Below are positions 48,286-60,700 of a stretch of 64,000 bases of DNA, in pieces; positions within the stretch are counted from its first letter, which is position 1; the number at the start of each line of letters is the position of its first letter. The stretch lies in assembly GCA_014607495.2 (NCBI GenBank), contig CP053175.1, forward strand, positions 3,286,001-3,350,000, in the 5' to 3' direction. The notes below the pieces were generated by a model. It saw only the letters and a program-made list of their open reading frames with translations. It was not told where the DNA came from and ran no database searches. Made by a program: the position numbers and the translations under genes. This stretch comes from Carposina sasakii (taxonomy: Eukaryota > Arthropoda > Insecta > Lepidoptera > Carposinidae).

Positions 48286-48642
48286 AATCTCTATTTACTG
48301 TATAATATTCTTTTCCTGTGCAGTTCAAAAGTATAATGTAATGTTTTCAATATAGGAACCTCCTTTTTGGTTAAGCTACTTAGCATAAAATTAAGTAGAG
48401 AGATATCAATCATAAATAAATCATTTATTAATTGTGATGTACAGGTTATAATAAAGATGATAAAGTACACTGTGATCTACCATTTGGCGTACGACAAATT
48501 ATAAGTAAAATAAAATAAAATCAACAATAAATAGATTAATCTTGCAATTAAATTGATCTAGTACCTTACTATCCCTAAGGTTGTTCAATGTCGAGACTTG
48601 TTGTTGGTTCCAATAAATAAATAAATCCATAACTGAGATATT

Positions 48643-48862
48643 GCCGATTGGTGTAGTAGGTAGTGACCCTGCCTGCGACGCCATAGGTCCTGGGTTCGAA
48701 TCCCGGTAGGTGCAAACGTTTATATGATGAATATTAATGTTTGTTTCCGAGTCATGGATGTTTCTATACTTATCTATGTATTTATATACCGTTGCTTAGT
48801 ACCCACGTATGGATCTTAATGTGGGACTAAGTTAATGTGTTGTGAAGTGTGTGAATATAAAA
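48643..48862 (+). repeat. SINE-2 copy, plus orientation
   Basis: GATTGGTGTAGTAGGTAGTG, B-box GGTTCGAATCC, then GTTTCCGAGTCATGGATGTT to GTGTTGTGAAGTGTGTGAAT. 48863-49430 holds nothing else I recognise. Confidence 0.75.
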
Positions 48863-49429
48863 AAAAAGATATTATACCGGGTTTCAAACCCAGGATCTTT
48901 AAATCTAATCAAAGTTTATGAATTTTAATGCGGGGTTATGGGTTAAAAGGTAAATGTGAAATAAACAAGCTTCAGTTTAAAAAAACTTTTTTAAAACAAG
49001 CTTTTATTATCTGTTAATAAAATGAACTGATCAAACAAACGAACCCAAACTCGATAGGGTTGGATTGCGTTGAGTTCCTATGGCCACCTTCCAGCTCCAT
49101 CATCAGATCAGCTCAATGTCATAATAATATTGCATTGTCATCCGATTTATACGTGCATGCAAAATCGGCCTAATCGGAAACCGGGAAGTGGATCAAAGTC
49201 TTGCAAGATTTGGTTACAGACAATGGGACAGATGAAACTAAATAAAAGCTTATAAAATACATAAATCACAAAAGGTTATGTATATATGGTGTTTGTTTTG
49301 TTATGCCATCAATAACATTTTGTATTATGTGATAGATCATCTAGCGTGGTTTTAGAATAAGCCTTATTTATAACCTATTCATTCGATTCAAATATAAGTT
49401 AAATTATATACAGACCCCGAAACGGGGTA

Positions 49430-51720
49430 GTCAGAGCAGGTTCATGAACAACCGCTTTCTGCGACACATCACTCACCAAATATTAATCCCTCTCTCTTAG
49501 ACCTTATTATTGTTTCTAGGAACGCTAAAGTAGCCACACATGGTCAACTCACTGCGCCATTTTCCTACCATGATCTTATTTACATTTCATATAAAGTGCG
49601 TGCTCCAAAATGTAAACCTAAATACTTACTGCTCCGGAGCTTTAAGGGTGTGGATATCAAGGCACTTAAAAGGGATGCATTGGCAATAGACTGGTCACTC
49701 GTACTTGACAGTTCGACCGTGGACGATAAGGTGGAGCACTTTAATAGGATTATTTTATGTCTCTTTGATAGGCACGCTCCGTTGAAGAGGACAAGAGTGA
49801 AGCATCTGCCGGCGCCATGGTTGACTGATGACATCAGGAAACATATGGGTAAGCGTGATCGAGCCAAACTAAAATTTAAACAATTTCCTACTGCTGACAA
49901 TCACGCATTATATAAAAGTCTGCGAAATTTTTGTGGTAGTTTGTTTAGAGATGCTAGGAGAAGTCACATCCATAGCTCAATTGAGAAATGCAACTCATCA
50001 CAGATTTGGAAGTTCCTAAAAACGCTAGAGGTGGGTAAAAGAGTCGTCCTCGTGCAAAGACCTTAATTCCTTAAATCAACATTTCTCCACTCCTCCTGTC
50101 ACCATGGATTAAAAAGTAACACTCTTCTGTCACTTATTGACAAGCCCAAACCTGTTTGTGACCCTTTCAAATTTAGTCGCGTAGCGCACAGATGATGTTA
50201 AGAAAGCTATCCTCTCCATTTCCTCCAAAGCTGTGGGCGATGACAAAATTAGTTCCCAAATGTTGCATCCCATTCTTAATGAACTCCTATCAACAATTCA
50301 ACATATAATTAACTTTTCCTTGACAGAGAGCTCCTTCCCAGCAGCCTGGAAAAAAGCTCATACCCTTGCCCAAAACAGCTAATCCAACATCCTTTTCCCA
50401 ATATCGTCCCATCTCCATCCTTCCTCTGTTATCCAAGGTCCTTGAATCTGTAGTACATAGCCAACTCTCTTCCTACCTGTCCATCAATAACCTGTTAAAC
50501 CCATTTCAGTCTGGATTTAGAGCTGGACACAGCACGGTTACTGCGCTGCTGAAGGTGACTGATGATATTCGGCTGGCCATTGATAACAAACAGCTCACCA
50601 TTTTAACACTATTAGACTTCAGCAGCGCATTCAACTGTGTAGACTTTGACATTTTATTGGGTATCCTCGGCTCTCTTAACGTCTCTCCTGAGGCTGTAGC
50701 CTGGTTTAATACTTACCTCAGAGGGCGCGTGCAGTGTATACGTTCGGACGAGTTTTCATCTGACTGGTGTGAGCTTGCTACAGGTGTACCGCAGGGTGGC
50801 GTTCTCTCTCCTCTCTTGTTTTCAATTTTTATTAACTCTGTCACCAGCCGACTATCTTCCTCTTTCATTTTTACGCAGACGACTTGCAGATCTATCGGCA
50901 CTTTAATGTTGAGGATGTCGGGACAGCCGTGGTACGGTTGAATTTAGACTTGGATTGCCTTCGAGACTGGGCTTATGGCCTTCTTGTAAACCCTAATAAG
51001 TCTCAGGCTTTAATTAATTGGTAGTAAGTTTTTACACAGCTCTCTTACTCGGCATGACGTTCCTGATCTTCTCTATAGTGGAACAGTGATACCATATTTA
51101 GATAAGGTTAAGAATCTAGGAATTACTATGGACCGTTTTCTATCTTGGTCGCCTCAGGTTGATGATGTGTGTAGAAAGGTGTTTGTCACTTTTCACTCCC
51201 TTAAGCGACTTCAAAGTTTTCTTCCTTTCAAAACCAAAATTTAAGGCTCAATCCCTTATCCTCCCGTTACTTGACTATGCTGACGTTTGTTACCCCGATG
51301 CCAATGAGGAGCTGCTCGACAAACTTGAAAGACTTCAAAACTTGGGTATTCGTTACATCTACGGACTACGCAAGTATGATCACGTATCTCATTTTCGAAA
51401 AGAGCTGAAATGGCTCCCAATCAGATTTCGCCGGAATGCACACATCTTATCGCTTTTATATAAAATTCTTTATATGTCGATTTCTCCTACTTATTTAAGT
51501 GAACGTTTTGAATACCTTTTCTCACGGGAGTGACCCTTAAGGTCAATGACTGCTTCTCTACTCAAAATCCACGACATAATTCCGGAGCCTATCGGTATCC
51601 TTTTACTGTATATGCAATTAGACTGTGGAACTCACTTCCGCACTCCATAAGAGACTCTCCGTCCATAGGCTTAGGTTAAGAAACTATACCTATCTCTTCC
51701 TTAATTCTTCACAGTGTTAT
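49430..51720 (+). mobile_element. LINE (jockey/CR1-like) endonuclease-RT remnant, frameshifted
   Basis: 49450-50066 encodes the end of an endonuclease domain and the following linker (DLIIVSRNAKVATHGQL, HAPLKRTRVKHLPAPWLTDD). 50366-50941 encodes the reverse-transcriptase core (YRPISILPLLSKVLE, GFRAGHSTVTALLKV, LDFSSAFNCVDFDIL, GVPQGGVLSPLLFSIFIN). The catalytic FYADD box follows in another frame near 50868, and 51159-51533 holds the distal part (LEWLQNLGIR-like, FRRNAHILSLLYKIL). Several frameshifts and stops make it inactive. It lies between SCP-A and SCP-B. The exact clade cannot be fixed by eye. Confidence 0.85.
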
Positions 51721-51889
51721 TATCGATAGGTCACAATATAATGTTTGTATGTATTATATAGATAAATTAGTATGTAGTAGTATTATAGATATATATTTTA
51801 TTATTTATAATGTCTCTATTATGTATATCAGTTTATTTATATTTTAATACGTGTGCACATATGATATTCCGTTATAAAACTTTGTACTT

Positions 51890-52105
51890 AATGGGTAGTC
51901 AGCTCGCCTTTGAGCAGGTTCATGAACAAGATCCCACAGCCACGTTTAGCATGGCGGGGATATGTGTTAATGATAAGCGACAAGTTGCTAGCTTATCACC
52001 TCAGAGAATCCCCGAGTTTCTTAGTCGAATCTTGCGACATGCCTGGAACGAGATACGAGTACAACTGACGTATTCTAGTAAAGTCTTGCATCTACACAGG
52101 ACAAA
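51890..52105 (-). repeat. dispersed repeat
   Basis: CATCAGCTGCATCTCCTTCC family, from GGGTAGTCAGCTCGCC to CGTATTCTAGTAAAGTCTTG, directly upstream of the SCP-B promoter region. Confidence 0.55.
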
Positions 52106-52194
52106 AGCTAAATTTTAATAAGACCAAGATATTTAAGTCATATTTTTTTCCTTACTGATTACGTAGTAGGCATGATAAAAATAATTACGGATTA

Positions 52195-52200
52195 TGTGCA
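52195..52200 (+). promoter_or_regulatory. TGTGCA box upstream of SCP-B
   Basis: TGTGCA 87 bases before the SCP-B ATG, within GGATTATGTGCACC. About 45 bases further on, TCATCAGTTTATAAA could hold an arthropod-type initiator (TCAGT). Confidence 0.3.
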
Positions 52201-52286
52201 CCATTGGAGACGAGATTACTAAACGTTAATGAACATTATACGTCATCAGTTTATAAAAAACACAGATGTAAGAAATTCGTATTTCA

Positions 52287-55200
52287 ATGTGGGCTTTAAT
52301 TTGGTACTGTCAATTTTTCATAATATTGTACAGCATAGATAAGGTATTTACTTCATAATAATATAATAGTCGAGTCAACTAAGGAACTCAGGGGCGTTCT
52401 ATCAGAGGCGATGAGCTAGCAACTTGTCACTATGCTATACGTGTCTGTAGGGCCTCCTCCGTTATCCTGCAGTTCTAACCTACCCTTTTTTGGAACCTAC
52501 TTTGGGAACACAGCCATGTATATGTACATACTTGCACATAAAAAATACGTCGTCTAAGTAAAGAGATTTGTACATACTTGCACTGAATAAAAAAATTACA
52601 TAGTCTAAGTGAAGAGATTTAAATAAAGTAGTAACAGATAGTGTAAATATTTATTTCAGTTTACCCATAAGACATATGCCGATAAGAAAGAGGTAGAAAC
52701 CATATTTAAGGAATTAATGAAGAATGTTTCACAAGTGAGCAATGATCTCACAAATTTCTTAAACAAATACAAAGGCCAACAACCTTGCAATAGTCAAGAA
52801 GTAACAACAGAGGCGCAAACAGAACGTGGAACAATAACTATACCATATGAAGTGATTAATGAGGAATCGTCTGATGAAGATGCCTGTAATGACACAACAA
52901 TCGCAGAGACTACACCCACAGAAAACACGACAACTGCATCGTCAGTGGCGACAGAATCACCTTCAACAATATCTACTTACAGAAAAGGTTTTTTGCTTAA
53001 TGATCGTGAAGGTTTTCAAAAAGCTAATAACGGCAAGGGCACTCAGAGTGTTGCTAAAGTAATTTACGAGGGTGTATTTTCTAAAGAAAGCTGGGACCAT
53101 ATCAAATCAAAACAATACAAACCATTGAAAGGCAATAAAGGTTTCTTTGATGTAATTTTTAATAGTTACCCACAGGCTAAAAACCGAACGACGTTGGTAA
53201 TAGTAACTAAACCTAAACAGGTAATAAGCATAGATTTACCAAGGTTGATCCGCTCTATTTAGCTTATTCGTATCTAGCTATCCTTGACTTGATTATCCTT
53301 ATAGATTCTAAATTAATTTTACCATGGAACATAATTACGATGATATATGGTATATTTAAAGAGCAGTTTTATTATCACAACATGTTAAGTAACACTATGT
53401 ACAGAAAGTGAAAGTAGGATCGTGAGTTAAGTTCATACTAAAGTTATATTACATTTCCAGAATGAAGAACAGAAGTTCAGCGTTTCCGTCGTCAAGTCAC
53501 AATCAAATAAAACCAAATTAATAAAGAAAATAAATATAAAAAGTAATATGAAACATATTAATGAACACAAATCAAATAAAAGTGTTAAAAAAGCACAAGT
53601 TAAACAGCAATCACTGTTAAAATATTTACCTGTAATCGAGATTAAAAAACTACCTGTATCTAAAAACAGAAGCAAATCGAAACAAGACGAAGAAAAAATT
53701 AAACGTGTTAAACAACAATACATAGATCAAGTTGTGATGGACTTTGTACAGAGATGTGGCATCGTAAGTAAAATTTGATGAGCAGTTTTTTTATCCGTTT
53801 TAGCCATTTTATATGAAGTTTTTATCCAAGTAGTGCATACAAGGTCGAACAAAGTAATCCTATCGATGATTAAAATTTTATCTTAAACTGTGTAGCTGTT
53901 GTAGCGTATGAAGGAGAAAGTTTAAGGAGAAGGTTTAAGGAGAAGGAAACCGTTACTCAACACATTCACATTAGATTCATAAAATGTTTCATCTTAGAAC
54001 AGATAAAATACCTATACATTTAAAACTGTAATTTATTTATATATTTTAAGTCAATCACATTAGCCTGGCATAGATTATGCTTAGTGAAGACGAAATGCAA
54101 GTCAAAGATATTGGAGTACAAAATATATGATAATGCCAAACCGCAATGCTATAAAACGTACTCGGGGACCAATAAAATTTCTGTAACTGATGGTAAGTGT
54201 TAAATTGGAAATAATGTACAATTAAGAATACGATCGTTCCTGGACCCAAGCCTCCCTACTGATAAGGTTTGGAGGGTTAGGTGTCCGAAAAATTTCTAGT
54301 GTAGCACTCCCAGCCTTTTTAACTTCAGCCCATAGCACTCTTCCACTATTTATCAAAATTTTAAAAACCAAAGTCAGATTATAATTGTACATTTGGATGA
54401 AGCCAAAACCGCATGGAAGGTGGTTTGCCCGAACGGAGTTGAACCGACCACCCCATCGTCTCAGAGGCTGTGGGACGGGCCGCTTTGCGAACTGGTACGG
54501 AAAAACTTATTAAACACGTCCGTGCATCAGCACCGCAGAGCGTGCTCGCCTCAGCCGTGAGCGAGTGGGAGTCGGGACTTTGGTTACAGGTACTGCCGTC
54601 AGCGTCAGCGTCGGCACAATTTTGGATCGAACCACATTCTGCATTGCCACACGCCTACGCCTCGGGGCGCCTTGCAACGTCCCCCACCGATGCCGATATG
54701 GCAATGCCGTCGATCATCTCGGGCACCATGGCCTGTTATGTGCTAGGAGTGCCGATCGCATCCCACGTCATGCCAGCATCAATGATATCATCCGTTGGGC
54801 CCTTGCCACCGCCAGGGCACCATTTGTTTTAGAACCCGTCGGATTGGTGCGCGACGATGGCAAGAGACAGGACGGCCTCGTGCCCTGGGAGATGGGGCGT
54901 TCTCTAGTATGGGACGACATGTGTCGATACTCTGGCAACGTCCTATGTCCCGGGCACAGCCATAAGAAGTGGCTCTGCGGCCGCCACAGAGGAAAACCTC
55001 AAACGGCGCAAATATGCAAACCTCAGTGGAGACTACATATTTGAGCCGTTTAGGGATGAAACCATGGGGCCATGGGTCCCGGGAGCCCATGCCCTTTTTA
55101 AGGGCATCTCTAAAAGACTGGTCGAGGCATCCCACGTCCAAAGGGCTGGACAGTACTTTACACAGGGATTAGATTAATGCGGCCAGCCTTTTGGCCATGT

Positions 55201-57083
55201 TGCCAGCGGTGGAGGAGTTGCAGGCAATCTTCTACTTGTAAATATGTTCTAGATCTAAGCTTTTTATTTCGTATATTATTATCAACCCAACGATGTAAAT
55301 TTTATCAATACGAATCAATTGTTATTATTATCCACCCAACGGTGTAAATTTAAAAAATATAACAGGCAGAAGAATTAGAATATAAAAATAATACAATGAA
55401 TATAATTCTGATTAATTTTCTTAATACCTTACTAAACTTCTACATCGAGTGTGGTTACTATGTAATAATATTTATTAATCTTTGAAATTATTAATTATAT
55501 TTCATTTTTAAAGGAATCAACGACGCACAATTTTCTCCATGCGTTACTGTTTTGGGTATAAACAAATTAATAAAAGTAAGTTAATTTTTTCCATTCAAAA
55601 GAATTTTGAATTGATTTTAAATACTGAATACAAGAATATAAGCAATGGTAATTATGTAATACAATTATTATGTTTCCGAGTCATGCTAAATAGGTACTAA
55701 TTGAAGTTAGTAAAAAATTTCCAATAAATTCCAATATATTAATTATTCACACACTAAACAACACTTCAAGTATCCAGGACACAAGACCTTGTGTCCTGAG
55801 TACTAAGCAATGATCTCGTCTCGTCTCGTCTTCAGCCTTCAGTCCACTGCTGGACGTAGGCCTCCCCCAGGGCACGCCACAAGGCTACTTGGGGTTTTTG
55901 CCTATAATCACCGCGCTGGGCAGGCGGGTTGGTGACCGCAGCATGATTTTCGAAATATGTTGTCAACACGGGAGGCACTGCTGCTCGCCTCCCGGAAACT
56001 CTTAATCGCCTCGTACGATACCCACGGGCAGGCATGGGGTGATACAAACTTTACTTTGCCGGCACCACGCGGCTTAGCAATGGTATATACCTATAAATAC
56101 ATAGATAAGTATACAGGGTGTAACAAAAAGGGTATGTTAAGCGAAAAGCTATGTAAATAGCCCACTGTAGAGAACCTATCCACAAAATTTGAGACCCGAA
56201 ATCACATGTTTATTTTTCCCGATAGTATGGAGAATTTATAAATATCTCAGGTTTTTTCATACAATCTTGAAAAATAAAAATGTGATTTCGAGTCCCAAAT
56301 TTTGGAAATAGGTTCTCTATAGTGGGCTATTTACATAGCTTTTCGCTTAACATACCCTTTCTGTTACACCCTGTAGAAACATCCATGACTCGGAAACAAA
56401 CATCAACCTAATTAATAAGTACCAATTTTCAGAAACGAGGCGATTTTAAAAGAAATAACACTCTGTATAATATAAAGGGTCGCTACGAAAGGGCATGTTT
56501 AGAGCTGTCGTTGAAGAAATGTTTTAAATCATGCAATGAAGTTGTCAAAACTGTATGTACATCATCACTGCAATCTTGCAGTGAAAATAAGTTTGAAGAA
56601 GTAAGTTTACAATGGTTGTTTTTTCTCAAGTTTAATTTTGACATGGATGTTTTTAAAAACAATTACAGTTTTCATCTCTGTCAGGCTTAACAAATGATAA
56701 AATTGCTGTCGGAAATATCAAATGTAGCTTTTTGTTGTGACATCGTTCCATATTGTTACTACAATAGGTCAGCGTAGATAAAGGAGAAAAGGGGAGCGTA
56801 GCGGAGAGGAGTTTTAGGAGAGTCGAAAGTCTATTTAACAGATGGGCGAACAATTGTATTTTTTGGGCTAATAATACATAATTTCTTTCAATAGGTATCT
56901 AATCAAATGTGCAAAGAAGAATGTATATCAACGTTTAGCGTTGAAGAAGTAAAGAAGCTTGGCATTTTTGACCAATATTTATTATCTAAGAACATAGATA
57001 GATATAGTGAATCACACGACAACAGCTATGAACATAGAAGAGCAGAATCTAATGATGACTCCATGGAAGATTCTGAATCGTAG
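52287..57083 (+). CDS. SCP-B: secreted Cys-array protein, second of the tandem family
   Basis: Paralogue of SCP-A; function unknown. Exons: 52287-52343, 52660-53220, 53461-53763, 54051-54192, 55514-55575, 56433-56600, 56895-57083 (stop TAG), about 493 residues in consistent phase. Signal exon MWALIWYCQFFIILYSIDK. Exon 2 is exactly as long as in SCP-A (561 nt) and has TYADKKEVETIFKELMKNV, GQQPC, GTITIPYEVINEESSDED, a Thr-rich stretch, then VAKVIYEGVFSKESWDHI and SYPQAKNRTTL. Exon 3 is Lys-rich and ends MDFVQRCGI; exon 4 has four cysteines and exon 5 has SPC. Exon 6 has ACLELSLKKCFKSC followed by VCTSSLQSC, and exon 7 begins VSNQMCKEEC. Intron 4 holds a retroelement fragment and intron 5 a triple repeat nest. 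Poly(A) signal AATAAA at 57198-57203. Confidence 0.8.
54400..55250 (+). mobile_element. decayed retroelement fragment with nuclease-like domain, in SCP-B intron 4
   Basis: Encodes GLLCARSADRIPRHASINDI, ALATARAPFVLEPVGLVRDD, GKRQDGLVPWEMGRSLVWDD and, after a frameshift near 54970, KYANLSGDYIFEPFRDETMG. Proteins with this H-G-L-x-C ... G-K-R-x-D-G ... W-D layout are common in invertebrate repetitive DNA. The GKRxDG...WD spacing suggests a nuclease fold, but I cannot assign the element class. GC content is well above that of the flanks, which fits a foreign insertion. It is not functional as it stands. Confidence 0.65.
55747..56410. repeat. triple nest: SINE-2 split by a LINE tail and a foldback element
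   Basis: SINE-2 pieces at 55747-55811, about 56083-56111 and 56376-56410 frame a reversed LINE tail (55812-56082) and a complete 'ACAGGGTGTAAC' foldback (56112-56375). The nest lies between SCP-B exons 5 and 6 and ends about 20 bp before the exon 6 acceptor. Confidence 0.75.
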
Positions 57084-57197
57084 ACTAAGGAAATTGATAT
57101 GATAAACATTGATAATGTTAGTTAATGTATCAAACGATATCATATTCCAAAAAAATTAATATTTTTACTATTTACCATAAAATTGTTTTTTTTTTGT

Positions 57198-57203
57198 AAT
57201 AAA
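57198..57203 (+). terminator. poly(A) signal of SCP-B
   Basis: AATAAA 115 bases after the SCP-B stop. 57204-57690 up to the SCP-C upstream box shows no gene or repeat I recognise. Confidence 0.5.
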
Positions 57204-57698
57204 ATAAAAATCTGAGCGTAGGTAGGTACTTTGAAAATAATGAAAAATACAGGTAAGTACTGTTATATTAGCTACATAGTTCTTCGTTGTTCAAATAAGA
57301 AATCGAGTCAAGATGCCAGCATACATGTAGTAGTTCATAAGTAAAACGTAATCTTCGTAAAATAAAGTATATCTTATACCACAGGCAATCTATTGTTTCT
57401 GGAAGCTCAGTATGACCTCTCAAAACAGTATTGTTTCCAATATAGAGGCGAGATCCCGCTATAAGCTATATAGTATAATATATATATCTAATATTTCACA
57501 CCCTCGATGAAAAAATACTGCTGCTTCAAGAGTTCATGGCATGGTTCCAGATCATAAAAATGCTGAGTCAAGGATCAGCGATAATGGCCTTTTATAAAAA
57601 TAAATGTTCTCTACTTTTGGGTTATCTAATGCAAAACCAATAACGATTCATATTTTTTTTACAAAATACAATCAATCCATAAAGTTAATTGCAGATTT

Positions 57699-57704
57699 TG
57701 TGCA
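57699..57704 (+). promoter_or_regulatory. TGTGCA box upstream of SCP-C
   Basis: TGTGCA, followed by TCGC, 76 bases before the SCP-C ATG; compare the other three paralogues. Confidence 0.3.
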
Positions 57705-57779
57705 TCGCTGACATTCGATTACCACTTTTTCGTAACTATTCTCATCATACGAACTGAAGTCTAATGAGTTTAAATTTCA

Positions 57780-60700
57780 ATGTGGGTTTTAATTTATCAT
57801 TGTCATATCTTTCTTATAATATTTATCATAGATAAGGTAAATGACTATAACTATTTTCTAAAATACTTATTCTTATTCTGTATTGCACATACACAAAAGA
57901 AATATGGCATACAATATAAAAGAAGAGATGCATGTACAAAGGCAACATCTCTACAAGAGATCTCTTCCAGCAGGCCAAGCAAGTAAAGAGAAATTATTAA
58001 CAAACAGGGTAACATGTGCAATATATATATTTCTATTATACTCATTATATACTTTTACAGTCAACTGTAAAGGCTTACGCAGAGAAAAAAGATGCAGCTA
58101 TTATTTTTGATGAAATAATAAAGAATATGACGTCTTTAAATAATGTCCTGTCGAATTTCATTGGAGAATATAAAGACAAAAGACCTTGTGGGAAAAATCC
58201 TGGTATTGTTTTAGTTAAGAGGCCTAAAAAAATAAGGACTAAACCAACAATGACATCAACTACTACATCGACAACGACATCAACTACTCTACCGACAACT
58301 ACATCAACTCTCTCGACTATAACAGGATCTATAGTGGCTGGGACTCAAACTATTCCATATGAGTATATAATATCATCTGAAGAGGATAATAATGATGAGG
58401 TGACAGTAACGACGCCAGAGGTTTATACTGGTACAACGCTAGTATCAAATATACCATCAGTATTAACATCATCAGAACCACCAAAACTTACTTTTGGACA
58501 AGACTCTTCGTCAATGGAAATAGATTCAAACTTTTATAACACTGAAAAGGCAAGTGATTCCAATGTTGCTAAATAATTAATAAAGACAAAACATAGGTTA
58601 CTACAGAAACTCTACTGTTAAATATTATTGATGACGATTAAGATACTAATATAATTTATGTGTATTCACAGCCAACTTTAAAGTCTAATGTGGAAAGAAA
58701 ACAAGTGGATATATTTTTTGAAGAACTGATAAAAAACATGTCAACTTTAAATGATGTTCTATCAAATTTCATCAAAGAATATAAAGGTAAAAGTCCTTGT
58801 GATTATGAAAATCGCGGCATTGTCGTAGAAGATAATTATGATCAAAAAACGACTAAACCTACAGAAACACCAACAACCACAACAGAATTTGTAATACCTG
58901 GAACAGAGGCGATTCCATATTATGAGTATATAATATCATCTGATGAAACTGACGATGATGACAATGTAACAGTAGTATCGAACCCAGACGATGACATTTG
59001 TACTGAAACAATTCCGGTGTCTGATCAACCGATAACCACAATAGTTACAGGACCTCCAAAGTCTGCTCTAAGACAAGGCCTGCCAGAAATGGACGAGAAT
59101 AAAGACAAATATGATAATGTGAAAAATGATAGTGATCCAAATGTTGCTAAAGTAATTTATGAAGATGCCTTTACTAAGGACATATGGAACAAAATTCAGA
59201 AGAAAAAACCGATACATTTGAAAGCTGGGAAAACATTCTTTGATGCTGTTTTTAATAAGTATCCAAAAGCAAAGAACAGATCAGTATTAGTTGTCCTAAG
59301 CAACGTCAATGAGGTAATTATTAGGTATGCATTAATTATTTTAATAAATTATTTCAAATCGAAAGTTAATAAACATTGCAATATATACAGGAATCTGAAA
59401 CCGATATATCGAAAAAACCACTTCTTAAAAGAAAACCTCTGAAAATACCTCACGATGTACAGGAATTTGTGCATAGTTGTAGCATGGTAAGTGAATTTTG
59501 CATAAACACTGGAAAACTGCGCGTAAAGAAATACAGTTGATGTAGATATGTAATAAAGCCCACATTAGTACAGCACACAACAGCACCAATAATATAATTT
59601 GATATTATTGTGTACCAATTTAATACTGTAATTTGATCAAAGATGTATTGTGATATTACGTGAAACAGGCCAATTTGGAGTGGTAAATGGGACATTAAAC
59701 TATGGATTACTAACTGTAATTTTCTTTAAGGCAATCGAGAAAGCTGCTCAAAGATTGTGCAGGATGGTACTAAAGCGACGAACATGACCGTAAGTTAAAA
59801 ATATATTGGATATTGTTTCGATGCATTGTATGCGCGATGAAATAATGAAACAGGCCAAGTTGTTTTAGTTTACTCGTTTTTGCTAGGTAAAGTATATATG
59901 GGACATGCTAAACTTCCAGATTGGATTAGTAAGTGAAAAAAAGAATCTAATTTGTTTAACTTATCTCGCGCCTTATCATCATCAATCTTAACACGTATCG
60001 CATCTGCTGGACGTAGGCCTCCCCAGGGCACGCCACAAGACTGCCATGGGGGGTATTTGCCCATAGTCAACACGCTGGGCAGGCGAGTTGGTGACCGCAG
60101 TTTGTATTTTGGAGTATGTTGTTAACACGGGAGGTGTTGCTGCCCACCTCCCGGAAACCGGGTGGTACGAATTCTACTCTGCCGGCACCACGCGGCACAA
60201 GAATCTAATACATTAAAATCAGACATAAGAAAACTCCAAGACACTATACGAAAGAAAAATGGTTTTATAAGTTGAGTATACTTTTTATGTGGATTAACTT
60301 TGTTTACAATACCTTCTCTATAATGAGGGATTTTATGACAACTATTAAAAGTAAAAACTAAAAACAGTTATTTTAACTTGTCAGAAAATCCCTCATTGTT
60401 TTCATAGAGTAGGTATGTACGTGATATGAATAAAAATAATAACCTTTATTTTAGGAAACAACGACGCTCTCAGTTTCGTTAAAGTAAGACGTGTTATTCT
60501 TTATGGTTTTTTTTTAACTTTATCTAAGATTTCTCAAAAAATAATAATTCGTACTGAATCGAGTACAGGCAGAGAAAGTCCAATTTTGATCAATTTGGTA
60601 TAATTTTTTCCTTATTTATCACAACGTGTGTAAGTTTCTTTTCTACATTAGTCCTATTTATAAGTTTTTTTATAACTTTATCTAAGATTTCATCAAGAAA

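Noticed and set aside
48643..48715. tRNA-like sequence with GGTTCGAATCC
   Set aside because: It recurs in reverse at 44160-44236 and as fragments elsewhere with a common SINE-2 body.
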